Assembly: GCA_016223145.1 (NCBI GenBank)
Contig: JACRPN010000011.1
Span: forward strand, 248,001-312,000
Length of the DNA stretch: 64,000 nucleotides
From: Armatimonadota bacterium
GTDB taxonomy: Bacteria > Armatimonadota > Fimbriimonadia > Fimbriimonadales > Fimbriimonadaceae
Direction: 5' to 3'
The notes beneath the pieces were generated by a model. That model was not told the origin of the DNA, did not search any database, and saw only the letters and a program-made list of their open reading frames with translations. Positions 1 to 8,764 of this stretch are shown in pieces. The position numbers were made by a program, and so were the translations under genes. Position 1 is the stretch's first letter, and each line of letters begins with the position of its first letter.

Positions 1-1698
1 GTTCTAGTGCTAAATTGGTTAAGGTCACCTTGAAGCGACTTTAGCGCTCTCACCTTCTTCTGCTCGACTTCCCATGCCGCCTTGCGCGCTACAAGCGCAT
101 GCTGAAGAGCTTCGTGGCGCCCAACCCGAGCTTCCTGATCCTTTGAGACCAAACGTCCTTTATCTTTCGAGTCTTGACCAATTGCCTTTTCGAGTTCTTC
201 AATCTTCTTTGTAAGTTCGGGGATGGAAAACTTCAGTCTCCACTGCTCAAGTAACTGGTCTGTAAGGCGACTCAGTTCCGACTCATGACGCGTGCGCTGT
301 TCGTTTATCCCAGAACAGCGCACAGCAAAGAGCTCCTCAAAGTCGTCCGCTCCCTCTCTGTCCGGCTCAGGATGGGAGACGAAGATCACCCTCTTTATCT
401 CATCCAGCAGACGATCGGAAACGCCTTCAGACGAACAGGTCGTCCACGAACTGCTGAGAGAGGTATTGCACACGTCCGTCTTCGTACCCTTCGTCCGCCT
501 CGAAGCTGGAGAGACTCCCACTGGTCTCCTCCTGGCTCTCCCACTTGACGGTAACGGCGGACTTGGTGAGGAAGCTCTTGGCGCGACGAATGAAGGAACG
601 TTCATTTACGTGAGCACTCATGGAGTACGATCCAACAGCCATGAAGTCGGCTAGCGCGGTCTTTCCAGACCCACGTGCTCCGATGATCGCAACCAATCCA
701 GGGTTGAGCGGAAGCTCATTGGGGATCATCCACGGGACATTGGTTACGCGAAGACTAGTGATTGTCTGTCCGACCAGACCGCCTCGTGGAGGTACGGAAC
801 CGATGAAGGCGCGTTCTTCGGGTTCAATGCAGGCCTGTCTCAAGGACTCGAAAGTTACGTCGCCCTTGATCCAACACAATCTGCCCTCGTCGGGAACCCC
901 CAACTTGTCCACGGAATGCGCGTCGCAACCATGTATACAAGGCTTCAGAGAGCGGTACCTCTTGATCACCTGATCGGCGGACAGCACTCCCTTTCCTGAC
1001 CAGAAGAGGGCATCCTTGGGGTTACCCGAGAAAATCAGCTGCGACGCTGACTCAATGTTTATTCTCAGCGCCTCAAAGGCATGATCCGGCGTCGCCACGC
1101 CTGAGGTCCCGTCATTCGTTGACACAGCGGCACCGATGAGCAGGTTCTGCTGAGCCCAACTGCTCTTCTTCAGCTCATCTTCAAGTGCTGGCAGCGAGAG
1201 CTTGAACTGATTGACGCCAACGAAGAGCGCTTTGGCTTCGTCTGCAACAGAGGAATCGACAGATTTGCCTAACTTGACGAGCTCAGAGCGAGAACAGGCG
1301 TAATCATCGCCTTTGTAGCGAAACTTAAGGCGACCAAGAAATCGCTTGATCTCGGCAACGTGGTTTGGGTCATCAGGGGAGAACAGGAGATGAACGTTCA
1401 CGCCCTTTCCCTTGACTGTCCCGATATCGAGCCTGGCCTCAACATTGGGGAAGAGCATGTCAACCTCAGGCAGCTTGCCCTCCTGTTTCTTCTTGACAAG
1501 CTCTTCATAAAGCTCGATCGACAGGTAATCGGTCACGCCCAAGGCGCGAATTGGGGGATCGCAAGACGCGATCGCTTTGCAGTAGTCATCCAGACTCGTT
1601 GCGCCAAACTGGTCATTGAGAATCGTCCCTGGCGCGTGCACATGCGGTTCCCATCTGTGCCACAGCGACCCCGCAGGATTCATCGTACGGGTCGTCAT
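1..1698 (-). pseudogene. TrlF-family PHP/AAA-like ATPase, frameshifted and cut by the window edge
   Basis: The N-terminal part has a PHP-type metal motif (HVHAPGT, residues 19-25) after a GS-W-RW stretch, as in TrlF-family proteins that join a PHP phosphoesterase to an SMC/ABC-like ATPase. Walker A is GARGSGKT near residue 340. The frame closes at 427 just after QQFVDDL. The next reading frame continues without a break from about 437 to base 1 with a plausible sequence (SEGVSDRLLDEIKRV, then a charged coiled coil). A 2-base deletion or 1-base insertion near 430-437 explains this. The start at 1698 is chosen because its ATG overlaps the stop of an upstream frame (ATGA); an ATG at 1764 is possible. 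Role by family: island-borne, probably DNA- or RNA-directed ATPase/phosphoesterase. Confidence 0.75.
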
Positions 1699-1961
1699 GC
1701 CGGCTCCGGCGAAGCCTGCTTCGACAGGTCCACAATCGACTTGAACGCAACATCCAACCAACATTGGGGAGCCATTGGGGCGATATGCTCGCGAAAGTTC
1801 CCGAGCGCCGAGTCGTTCACTTGACTGAAGGGCGAGGAGTCACGCATCAGGTTCAACTCTACCAAAATCTGGCTTGCCGTGCAATTGGCAACCCCGCCTC
1901 GACCTATTGTAGGCTGGCCGGATTCGAATGTGTCGGCGCTGACAACGAGAGTCTGTCCATG
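1695..1961 (-). pseudogene. Open frame fragment coupled to the TrlF-like gene
   Basis: An open frame of about 90 codons runs into the TrlF-like start with an ATGA stop/start overlap. It reads like real protein (contains QTLVVSADTFESG and ends DLSKQASPEPA). No ATG or GTG start with a ribosome site was found before the upstream in-frame stop near 1976, so it is probably the 3' end of a decayed gene. No family was recognised. Limits are approximate. Confidence 0.35.
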
Positions 1962-2044
1962 GTCTGCTACCAGGGCACCGCGTCACGCCTCGTCTTACCG
2001 AATGAGGACCCTTGCAGTGCAAGGGTCCAACAGGTGGGGGACGC

Positions 2045-2227
2045 TCAACTCAGAACTAGCTCGGCCAAGGCGTCCATGTCCGGAATCGACTCCACTATGA
2101 ACTCCTCGGGCGTTTGGCCGCTCTCGAAGGCGTCGTAGAACGGCATGTCGGGCAGGTCGTAGATCGACATGAGATAGGTGCCGAGACAGAGCTCGTTGAC
2201 CTCCTGCATCCATCGTTGGAATGTCAT
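2045..2227 (-). CDS. Small acidic protein following ArdC
   Basis: Encodes 60 residues, MTFQRWMQEV at the start and a strongly acidic second half (ESIPDMDALAELVLS at the end). Its ATG overlaps the TGA of ardC (ATGA), so the two are translationally coupled. Small acidic proteins of this general look occur on conjugative elements; I recall a resemblance to DUF5419-type proteins but cannot verify it. A longer in-frame extension upstream is rejected because it overlaps ardC in another frame. Confidence 0.6.
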   Translation of the reverse strand: MTFQRWMQEVNELCLGTYLMSIYDLPDMPFYDAFESGQTPEEFIVESIPDMDALAELVLS

Positions 2228-3192
2228 GGCGACACCTCGGACTCTTGGGTGGCCCCTGAGGTTGTTGCGTTGTCGGCGTCCAGCTGCCCTTGGATGTAGT
2301 TGGCTGCTCTCTGAGCCTGGCCCGAAGCCGCGATGACCGCTCGGGGATCTCCCTCGAGAGCTTGCAGCCATCCGTGGATGTAACCCGCAGCGTTCTCCAG
2401 GTTCGAGTTGTCAATGCCGACCTCAGCGCAAACAAAGGCCGAAGTCAGCTCGGCGATCAGCTCCTCGCGGCTGTAGTCGCAGGAGCCGAACACGATCTGA
2501 CCGGTCACGCCCGAACGGTTGAGCCTCGTCTCATGGCCAGTCGAGTGGCCGAGCTCATGAAAGAGCGTCGAGTAGTAGGCTTCTGGAGACTCAAAGTCCT
2601 GGATCTTCGGTACCCGAACCAGGTCTTGAGGAGGAAAGTAGGCTGCGAGCGATCCGCCTTCTACGATCTTGGGCGGGCTAGGCATTCGGAGGATGACCTT
2701 CTCTGCCGACTCGATGCGGGCTTTGAGCTCGGCATGCCAGTCGTCGAGGACCGGCAAGTCCAAGCCAGCGCATTGCTCGGCGTTGAAGACCGGGTAGTAG
2801 CGAAGCAGAGGAATCGAGACCTTTTGTTTCTGGTATCTGTCGTCCTCCTTCTCGACCTCGAGCCGCTTCCAGAAGACGGCGATCGAAGAGTGCTCGCCCT
2901 GCCGCACGTGACCACCCAACTCGTTGGCCTGCCGAAGCGTCAACCAACGGTGGTCGGAGTACGGAGTCAGCGATAGGAGAAGAAGGTTGATGCCGTGGTA
3001 CGGCCGTTTGCTGACGGCGTTGCAGGGCAGCTGATCGTGACCTCTCCATGGCTTGCGCCAAGGAACAACGCCGGCCTGGAGCGCCTGGACGATCCGGTCG
3101 GTGATGATGGTGTAGGCATTTCGGTGCTCAGACTTCAGTTGGCGAGCATGGTTTCGCCTCGTCTGAGCTGATGCTGTAAAGTGCGATGACAA
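2224..3192 (-). CDS. ardC: ArdC-type antirestriction protein (ssDNA-binding domain plus zincin metallopeptidase)
   Basis: A 322-aa protein with the ArdC layout: an N-terminal ssDNA-binding region (about 20-130, with the hallmark GVVPWRKPW) and a zincin-like peptidase domain with HELGHSTGH at 212-220 and a downstream glutamate in EELIAELTSAF. ArdC proteins travel with conjugative DNA and protect incoming single strands from host defence. The start is TTG at 3192, supported by an AAGGAGG ribosome site six bases upstream. It is coupled to the small acidic gene after it. It marks this region as part of a transferable element. Confidence 0.9.
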   Translation of the reverse strand: MSSHFTASAQTRRNHARQLKSEHRNAYTIITDRIVQALQAGVVPWRKPWRGHDQLPCNAVSKRPYHGINLLLLSLTPYSDHRWLTLRQANELGGHVRQGEHSSIAVFWKRLEVEKEDDRYQKQKVSIPLLRYYPVFNAEQCAGLDLPVLDDWHAELKARIESAEKVILRMPSPPKIVEGGSLAAYFPPQDLVRVPKIQDFESPEAYYSTLFHELGHSTGHETRLNRSGVTGQIVFGSCDYSREELIAELTSAFVCAEVGIDNSNLENAAGYIHGWLQALEGDPRAVIAASGQAQRAANYIQGQLDADNATTSGATQESEVSP

Positions 3193-3198
3193 GGAAGG

Positions 3199-3205
3199 CC
3201 TCCTT
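3199..3205 (-). promoter_or_regulatory. Ribosome binding site fixing the ardC TTG start
   Basis: AAGGAGG on the minus strand, six bases before TTG at 3192-3190. It lies inside the palindrome AAGGAGGCCTTCCTT. Confidence 0.7.
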
Positions 3206-3356
3206 GCGGGCTGCCGGTGAGCAGTCCGTCATCGCCACGCTCTCAAACCGGGTCGGATGGTGCAAATAGCGTTCGCGCCGCAAAACAACCAGGCCATAGG
3301 TATCCTGCTTTCAAATGGACAGAAGCGTCAGGAATTCTGGTTGTCCGATCCGGTCG

Positions 3357-3713
3357 ATGCAGTCGACCGGCCAGCTCGATCTTGAGAAGGTGGGCTTTGT
3401 TGCTGTCAACTACATCACCTGCCAGCCGAGCTATACCGAGCGCTTCGAGTGCCTCTTCTGCTCGCGCGCCAAGATGATTGACCAGATGCCCGGCTTTCTC
3501 GGCATGCAGGTGCTTCGTGCCGACGGGCAGGAGGAGCCCTACCTCATCGTCAGCTACTGGGCCGCCAGATCGAGCTTCGATGCATGGGTCGGCTCGCCGG
3601 AGTTCCTCGAAGGCCACAAGCGCGGCTTCGAGGACATCCGCAAGGCCAAAGAGGCCGGCGAAGATTCTCCCATGTCCTCCCGCTTCGTCACCTATTCCGT
3701 TGTGGCACGTTGA
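3357..3713 (+). CDS. Antibiotic-biosynthesis-monooxygenase / IsdG-like protein
   Basis: About 118 aa. The region from GFVAVNYITCQPSY to the end matches the dimeric ferredoxin-like ABM fold: a central MPGFLGMQVLR segment, then YLIVSYW and a W-SPEFLEGHKRGFEDIRKAK segment typical of the HmoA/IsdG heme-monooxygenase-like branch. The catalytic mechanism cannot be assigned from sequence alone. The start is uncertain: ATG 3357 is used, but GTG 3390 lies closer to the usual family start and the leader is unusual, so the 5' end may be altered. It sits alone, transcribed away from ardC. Confidence 0.75.
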   Translation: MQSTGQLDLEKVGFVAVNYITCQPSYTERFECLFCSRAKMIDQMPGFLGMQVLRADGQEEPYLIVSYWAARSSFDAWVGSPEFLEGHKRGFEDIRKAKEAGEDSPMSSRFVTYSVVAR

Positions 3714-3848
3714 CGAACGGGGCCAATCTCTGAGGCAAGGGGAACGACCGCCGGAGCGACCCCCGCAAGCGTTTCAGACGCCCGAAGCACTTCAGGAAAG
3801 GACACACATGAAGTGCCACTGGCCGGCCGAAACGACGGGGACCTAAAC

Positions 3849-4034
3849 TCACTTCTTTTTTGGCGGAGGGTCCTTCTTGACAGGAGCGTCATGTCCCCCT
3901 CCGCTCTTGACTATAGGCTTGACGCCGCCAGGTTTCTGAACGGGAGGCTGGTGTCCGCCTTCGCTTAAAGGGACTTTCTTGCCCTTCGTGCTTTCGGTGA
4001 GTCGAACGGTGTGCTCAGCCTTTCTTTCCGCCAC
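3849..4034 (-). CDS. Small low-complexity basic protein
   Basis: About 61 residues from a GTG at 4034, rich in Lys, Pro and Gly, with paired GGH motifs (SEGGHQPPVQKPGG, then KSGGGHDAPVKK) and a PPPKKK end. It overlaps the end of the Gly/Ser-rich gene upstream. It is probably the last member of a three-gene unit headed by the 258-aa membrane protein. No function is recognised; the start codon is a guess. Confidence 0.4.
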   Translation of the reverse strand: MAERKAEHTVRLTESTKGKKVPLSEGGHQPPVQKPGGVKPIVKSGGGHDAPVKKDPPPKKK

Positions 4035-4152
4035 CCTTTCCTCCAGAGCCGCCGCTGGCGTTGCTGCCACCAGTCCTGCGAACCGGAGACGAACTGCCCC
4101 CGCTGCTCTTGGTTCCCGAACCCTTCGAGCCACTTCCACCCTTAGTTGCCAT
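4015..4152 (-). CDS. Small Gly/Ser/Lys-rich protein
   Basis: A 45-residue protein (MATKGGSGSKGSG at the start, GGKGGGKKG at the end) that is almost entirely Gly, Ser, Lys and Thr. Its ATG overlaps the last codons of the membrane protein upstream (the shared string includes ATGGCAACTAA), implying coupling. Its composition suggests an unstructured, positively charged peptide. No family recognised. Confidence 0.45.
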   Translation of the reverse strand: MATKGGSGSKGSGTKSSGGSSSPVRRTGGSNASGGSGGKGGGKKG

Positions 4153-4918
4153 CCGTCTTCTCCTTCTTCTCGGCGTCAGAGGGCTTCTTCGCCTTACCAT
4201 TACCTGTGGCCTTCTTTTGCGAGCCGTTGACCGCCCGACCATGTCCACCGCTACTCTCCGTTCGCCTCATCCCGCCTCCACCGGCTCCGGTTTTCTTCAT
4301 TTCAACACCCGTTGCTGACTCTATCTTATCAGGTGTACTCACCTTAAGGTCCTGCTTCCATGGGATTTCGGCGAGAGACACGAAGAGAAGGACAATGCCG
4401 ACAACGACCGCGGTCGCCGAGAGCACATTGAAGCAGTCGGCCAACACGCACCACGGGTTCTTCCTCCAGCGACTCGCGTTCTTTCGTTCGGGATGCTCTT
4501 GGGGCATGCCGAGTTCCTCGCGACGTTCGTCGTCAAGATTGTCAACAAAGCGGTGGTGCGAACGCTGAGCAAAGAACATGCTCAGCAGCGAGCAAAGGAG
4601 GGTGCAGCTAAGGACAAGCCAGGCGCTCTGAAAAAGCAGTCGGGCTCCAGAGTCCGCCTTATCTGCCACCTTCTCAAGAAATGCGAGAGACGTCCCCAAG
4701 GCTGCCGATGTGATGGTTATTAGACTCTTGTCAAAGAGATCTGCGAGCTGACTTTCTCTGGCTATCAGCTGGCTGCGCTCGCCCAAATAGCGATCTTCAG
4801 CAACTCTCTCTTCCTCTTTAGGCACCTTGGTTGGCTCTTTGAGCCAGTTCTCAAGCGATGTTTCGGGATCGGTGATGTTGACACCGGTTTCTTGGGAGAA
4901 CTGCTCTTCCTGGTTCAA
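4142..4918 (-). CDS. Island membrane protein with charged low-complexity tail
   Basis: A 258-aa protein. An acidic, coiled N-terminal part (to about residue 60) precedes hydrophobic segments (ITITSAALGTSLAFL; SAWLVLSCTLLCSLLSMFF), then a charged loop, then another segment (NVLSATAVVVGIVLLFVSLAEI). The last 70 residues are a Lys/Gly/Ser-rich cytoplasmic-looking tail. The layout resembles a family of unknown membrane proteins I associate with plasmids and islands (helical ERxxLIxxE segment before the first membrane span); that link is recall, not a search. A purine-rich ribosome site (GGAGGGGGCAAG) lies just before the start. Confidence 0.6.
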   Translation of the reverse strand: MNQEEQFSQETGVNITDPETSLENWLKEPTKVPKEEERVAEDRYLGERSQLIARESQLADLFDKSLITITSAALGTSLAFLEKVADKADSGARLLFQSAWLVLSCTLLCSLLSMFFAQRSHHRFVDNLDDERREELGMPQEHPERKNASRWRKNPWCVLADCFNVLSATAVVVGIVLLFVSLAEIPWKQDLKVSTPDKIESATGVEMKKTGAGGGGMRRTESSGGHGRAVNGSQKKATGNGKAKKPSDAEKKEKTDGN

Positions 4919-5004
4919 TTCTTGCCCCCTCCTTCTGCTTAAGTTACCCCGGAACCGTCACATTTTTGGACGCGTCCGGGCCTTGGACGGAGACTTGGCG
5001 GTGA

Positions 5005-5298
5005 TCACGGCGAGTACAGCCGAAGCACGAAATACAGCCCGAGCAAGACTATGGCTGTCGCGGCTAGGACGGTGAGCAACCACCTCAATCGGGCTTCCGG
5101 TGATCGATACGCTCCTCGACCCCAATCAAGCTTGGCCGCGCAACCAGCACAGACGATCCTCATACCGTAGTGTCGACGATGGCTGCTCTGGCGCCGCCGG
5201 GCGTAAAGCGTCCAGAAGGACTCGCCGACGTAGACCTGTCGGCGTTGTCTGAGCTCTGTCCCTGTGATCGGTCTACCGCACCGATAGCAACTTGCCAT
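5005..5298 (-). CDS. Zinc-ribbon, single-span membrane protein
   Basis: About 97 aa from an internal ATG. The N-terminus has a CYRCG knuckle and a CAGCAAK knuckle about 40 residues later, a four-cysteine zinc ribbon. A C-terminal span (WLLTVLAATAIVLLGLYFVL) ends two or three residues from the stop, suggesting a tail-anchored protein with the ribbon in the cytoplasm. Upstream in-frame ATGs give a cysteine-containing extension without features, so the shorter form is preferred. Function unknown. Confidence 0.55.
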   Translation of the reverse strand: MASCYRCGRPITGTELRQRRQVYVGESFWTLYARRRQSSHRRHYGMRIVCAGCAAKLDWGRGAYRSPEARLRWLLTVLAATAIVLLGLYFVLRLYSP

Positions 5299-5584
5299 TG
5301 CTTGGACGTTGCAGCAGTATTTGTCGATAACAATTGGAGTCGCATAGGCGAAACGGCACCCTACGGCAGACAAAGCCGCGGCCATCCTCAACCACGGCGC
5401 TCTACGGGAAGCAGTGACCTCGGCCGCTACGCGCAAAGCGACAGAAACTGAGCCGACGAGGCCGTGATGCCGGCTGCAGTTTCCATCCTCTCCGGCCTTC
5501 TCACACTCAGTGCAGCCTCCTTGAAGGCGGGAGTCGCGGTAAGATCAAGTGGCTGAGCCGGCTGCTCGCAAGGTGCCCAACAAG

Positions 5585-6088
5585 ATGAAAGACTTCCTTG
5601 ACAAAGTCTCATCATACAATCTGTTCAACTTCCTTCTTCCAGGAGCCGTGATGGCTTATATGATGGATTCCATGACCCGCTACTCGATAATGCCGCATGA
5701 TCTGTTCGTGGGGTTCTTCGTCTATTACTTTGTCGGACTTGTGATAAGTCGTGTCGGCTCACTAGTAATTGAGCCAGTCTTCAAGAGGCTTTCAATAGTC
5801 ACCTTCGCAGACTATCGGTCGTTCGTGCAGGCGTCGAAGACCGACGAGAAGATCTCTCTGCTTTCTGAAGTAAATAACACGTACCGAACCTTGACAGCAC
5901 TGTTTCTTGTTTTCGGGTTAGTGAAGCTCTGGGAGTATGTTGAGCCACGAGTGCCGCTGGCATCCAGCTATGGGCCAAGCTTGCTCCTGATCGGGCTTTT
6001 CGTCATGTTTGCGATCGCGTATAGAAGGCAGACGTCCTTTATCAAGCGAAGGGTGGAAGCAAGTACCCAAGCTACACAGGACTGTTGA
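5585..6088 (+). CDS. Small multi-span membrane protein, candidate defence partner
   Basis: About 167 aa from ATG 5585 (a GTG at 5549 would add 12 residues). It begins with the recognisable pattern MKDFLDKVSSYNLFNFLLPG, followed by spans near 25-45, 55-75, 110-130 and 140-160. I have an impression of this N-terminal SSYNLFN-LLPG motif in small membrane proteins near restriction or nuclease genes, but cannot confirm it. Its stop lies two bases from the stop of the convergent MBL-fold gene, a very tight tail-to-tail arrangement. Confidence 0.6.
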   Translation: MKDFLDKVSSYNLFNFLLPGAVMAYMMDSMTRYSIMPHDLFVGFFVYYFVGLVISRVGSLVIEPVFKRLSIVTFADYRSFVQASKTDEKISLLSEVNNTYRTLTALFLVFGLVKLWEYVEPRVPLASSYGPSLLLIGLFVMFAIAYRRQTSFIKRRVEASTQATQDC

Positions 6089-6090
6089 GC

Positions 6091-7164
6091 TCAGTCATCG
6101 GTTTCGTCAACATCCGCGTAGAAGGGGACGGGAATCACTGCGGACCAGCCAGATCGCATCTGCCAAGCACCATGACAAACGGTCTGTCCACAGGTCTTGG
6201 AAACTGTCGCGCCGCGCCTGTTAAACGCGTTGGTGACACGACGAGAAGGATGCTTCGGCTCTCCCGATCTTGGGACAGACACCATTGCCGTGAAGCGCTT
6301 CTGTGTGTCTCCTACAATGGGGCCAACCAGTCGATTCAGGATCGTGGGACCGACATTTCGCTTGCTTCCATGATGCGGGATCTGCACAAAGTCAAAGTCA
6401 CCGAGGGTGATCCTTGCCCGGTCGCAGATGTCACACACGGCCGTGAGAGCTGGCACTCCAGCGTCGCCCGTCAGCAGCATCTTCTTTTTGTCTAAGTACA
6501 GGAGAGTGACCACGCTGGAGTTGTTCTCGGGGCCAGTCCCCTCAACAGGGTCGACCAATTCATCGGCATCCCAAGTCTCCTTGAACCAGCTTGCGGCGCT
6601 CTTGAAGGTGTCCTTCAGCGCCACGCCGAGGGATGCGGCTTGGGGGGTGGATGTGAAAAGTGGAAGCAGAGCTTGATAGTCAGGGAGCGTTGGGCCCAGG
6701 ATGGTGACGAACGGCGAGGATGTTTCTGCGCCTGTAAAGGGCTCGACAATCGGGATCTCGTGTTCGAGGGACAGCTCGTATAGATCGTGGATGCCCTGAA
6801 GGCCCTGCTTGATCCGCTCACTAAGACTGGTCGCAGTAATCCTGCCATCGTGGAACAGATGAAGAATATCGTCGGAGTGTTCCCATGGCAAATGCATCAT
6901 TAGCAGATTAACGTCAAGCTGTTCCAAGACGAAGGAAAGACCTGCCGAATGGTCGACGTGCGGGTGGGTACAGATGACCAGGTCGACAGTCTCAGTCTCG
7001 TAGAACTCCCTGATATGGTCAACCAACATCTGGCCGGTTGCTTTTGTCCCTCCGTCTATGACTCCGACGAATTGGCCAATGTCGTCGGCCCAGTACCGAA
7101 AGCAGATGGCATCGCCGCCCTTGGAATCGTCACCTACTGGAAGAAAATCGAGTTGATAGGTCAC
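6091..7164 (-). CDS. Metallo-beta-lactamase-fold hydrolase (ComEC C-domain-like)
   Basis: A 357-aa protein with the MBL signature THPHVDH at 66-72, a later LLTGDAG motif and a QIPHHGS motif, the set seen in the hydrolase domain of ComEC-like proteins. It has no signal peptide or membrane segment, so it should be cytoplasmic. The start is GTG at 7164. Members of this branch are predicted nucleases or phosphodiesterases. It converges on the small membrane-protein gene and is followed upstream by an HNH nuclease, a context that suggests defence; this is inference. Confidence 0.8.
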   Translation of the reverse strand: MTYQLDFLPVGDDSKGGDAICFRYWADDIGQFVGVIDGGTKATGQMLVDHIREFYETETVDLVICTHPHVDHSAGLSFVLEQLDVNLLMMHLPWEHSDDILHLFHDGRITATSLSERIKQGLQGIHDLYELSLEHEIPIVEPFTGAETSSPFVTILGPTLPDYQALLPLFTSTPQAASLGVALKDTFKSAASWFKETWDADELVDPVEGTGPENNSSVVTLLYLDKKKMLLTGDAGVPALTAVCDICDRARITLGDFDFVQIPHHGSKRNVGPTILNRLVGPIVGDTQKRFTAMVSVPRSGEPKHPSRRVTNAFNRRGATVSKTCGQTVCHGAWQMRSGWSAVIPVPFYADVDETDD

Positions 7165-7428
7165 AGGTCACCAGTGCCACCGATTTTACTATGTTCCCCG
7201 GGCAGAGAACCTCTTCTCGTTGCCAAGTTGCGATGAAGATAGCGCGCTTCTTCAAGCCGACTCCCACAGAACGCTCCGAAGCCAGCAATGCTCACCGATC
7301 GGCTGCGTTAGGAATCTGTTGCCGACTTTGCCAGAGGGTCCAATTGTCAGCTGAGAACGTGTATGCAAGTCGAGCCGATGTGTCCATTGCTCGGAGATCT
7401 GAGGAGACACGTCCCTATTTCAGGCGGG

Positions 7429-8178
7429 TCAGATGAGCTCCTTTCTCTGGAGCTTCTGAAGCGCGCTGATAACCCACTTGTGATGACGACGTAGCTGCTC
7501 CACGTAGTTGCGGTCCAGACGGTACTTTTCAGCCAGGTCGACGCCGATGTGCTCGTAGAGCGACAATTCGCCGTGCGGCTTGAGCCCATCGTGACACGCC
7601 GTACATAAAGTGATGAGGTTCTCGGCTTCGGTTAGGCCTCCAGTGCTCCAGGGCGTGATGTGATGGACCTCCAGCTCGACCTGAACGTCGTGACACGGCC
7701 GTTGGCCGCAGATCATGCACCTCATGGAGTCTCGCTTCAGCACGTCCATCCGCGATCTTCGTGTGGGCGCTCGGTGAAGGAGGCTTGGGTCAACGGAGCT
7801 CGCGGTCACGTATCCCTTCGTGGTGAGAGTTGCGACTGCACCGCCTTCGATCTCGGCCGGGAAGTGATCCTGGGCGATGCGGCTCTCGATCAGAGCATGG
7901 CCACCCCAAAGCTGCCAGATCCTGAACTCATCTTCCGAATTGACAATGACTGGCGGCTCGCCTATTCGCTTGAGCACAGAGCGCATCTTCTCCGGCTCGA
8001 CGAGGGAAGCCGCTCTGATCTCAAGCCTTGGTTTCCCTTCCGTGAATCCGGTCCAGTGGCTCTGCCAGGAGAGCGTGCTCGGTCCGCCCTCATTGCCAAG
8101 CAGCGAGAACTGATAATAATCGCCGTCCTTGGTCGGCTCTTGTAGATACATCCTGGCTAGTTGGGTGTCGAAATCCAT
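7429..8178 (-). CDS. HNH endonuclease
   Basis: A 249-aa protein with an N-terminal domain of unknown type (1-135) and a C-terminal HNH domain: zinc cysteines at 154/157 and 192/195, catalytic HH at 172-173, Asn188 and His196. It follows the usual CxxC-HHI-N-CxxCH order. It probably cuts DNA non-specifically or at a site read by the N-terminal domain. It diverges from the Xre-type regulator, with a 127-base gap between them that could hold shared control sites. Confidence 0.85.
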   Translation of the reverse strand: MDFDTQLARMYLQEPTKDGDYYQFSLLGNEGGPSTLSWQSHWTGFTEGKPRLEIRAASLVEPEKMRSVLKRIGEPPVIVNSEDEFRIWQLWGGHALIESRIAQDHFPAEIEGGAVATLTTKGYVTASSVDPSLLHRAPTRRSRMDVLKRDSMRCMICGQRPCHDVQVELEVHHITPWSTGGLTEAENLITLCTACHDGLKPHGELSLYEHIGVDLAEKYRLDRNYVEQLRRHHKWVISALQKLQRKELI

Positions 8179-8305
8179 CTTTGTTCAAACAACTATCTCG
8201 AATTCGTGAAGCTTGAGCCACGAAGCTGCCGGCAAACTCAAATGCAGTTGCTTCCGTGCCACTACATTTGCGCCGTTTGTGGTAGCGATTACGCTGCGAT
8301 CAGAG

Positions 8306-8764
8306 ATGTCCAATCCCGATCGCAGCGCAACTGCGTCCACAAAATGCCACAACCGGATCCTGGCCATCATGGCTCATGTGCCGAGATACAGCTTTCGCGG
8401 CACCTCCCGCCTGGCCGCTGATGCCGGCGTTTCTAAGTCAACGATCAGCCACCTGGCGCGGGGGCTGAATAACCCCTTGTACATCACGGTGCGCCAAGTC
8501 GTCAAGTGCCTGGAGTTCCAGCTTGGCCACGTGCTGCACTGCGATGAGGTCGTATCGCTCGACGGCAAGTACTCGACTTCATCGGTCTGCCAGCTCTGCG
8601 GTTTCATCTGCGGCCGTAAGGGCTGTCTGCCAGATTCGGTCTACGAAGAGGATGGCTCACGCAAGAGGGGCTTTGAGAGCCTGGTTCCTGGTACTTGGAC
8701 GGGAGACGTGGATGAGTTCAAGAAGTCGGCAGTAAGCGAGTCTGAGGACCCGGGAACAGAATGA
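8306..8764 (+). CDS. Xre-like helix-turn-helix protein with zinc knuckle
   Basis: About 152 aa. A helix-turn-helix is clear in RLAADAGVSKSTISHLARG, followed by a conserved NPLYITVRQVVKCLE helix as in Cro/C1-type regulators. C-terminal of it is CQLCGFICGRKGC, a possible zinc knuckle. It is the first gene of an operon in which each gene overlaps the next (ATGA at 8761), so it probably autoregulates the operon and perhaps the divergent HNH gene. An upstream ATG at 8213 is less likely. Confidence 0.7.
   Translation: MSNPDRSATASTKCHNRILAIMAHVPRYSFRGTSRLAADAGVSKSTISHLARGLNNPLYITVRQVVKCLEFQLGHVLHCDEVVSLDGKYSTSSVCQLCGFICGRKGCLPDSVYEEDGSRKRGFESLVPGTWTGDVDEFKKSAVSESEDPGTE

Noticed and set aside
1911-1932. 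GCTGGCCGGATTCGAATG as a possible left copy of the tRNA end
   Set aside because: It lacks the GGACTAGG part and lies in an open frame; similarity looks accidental.
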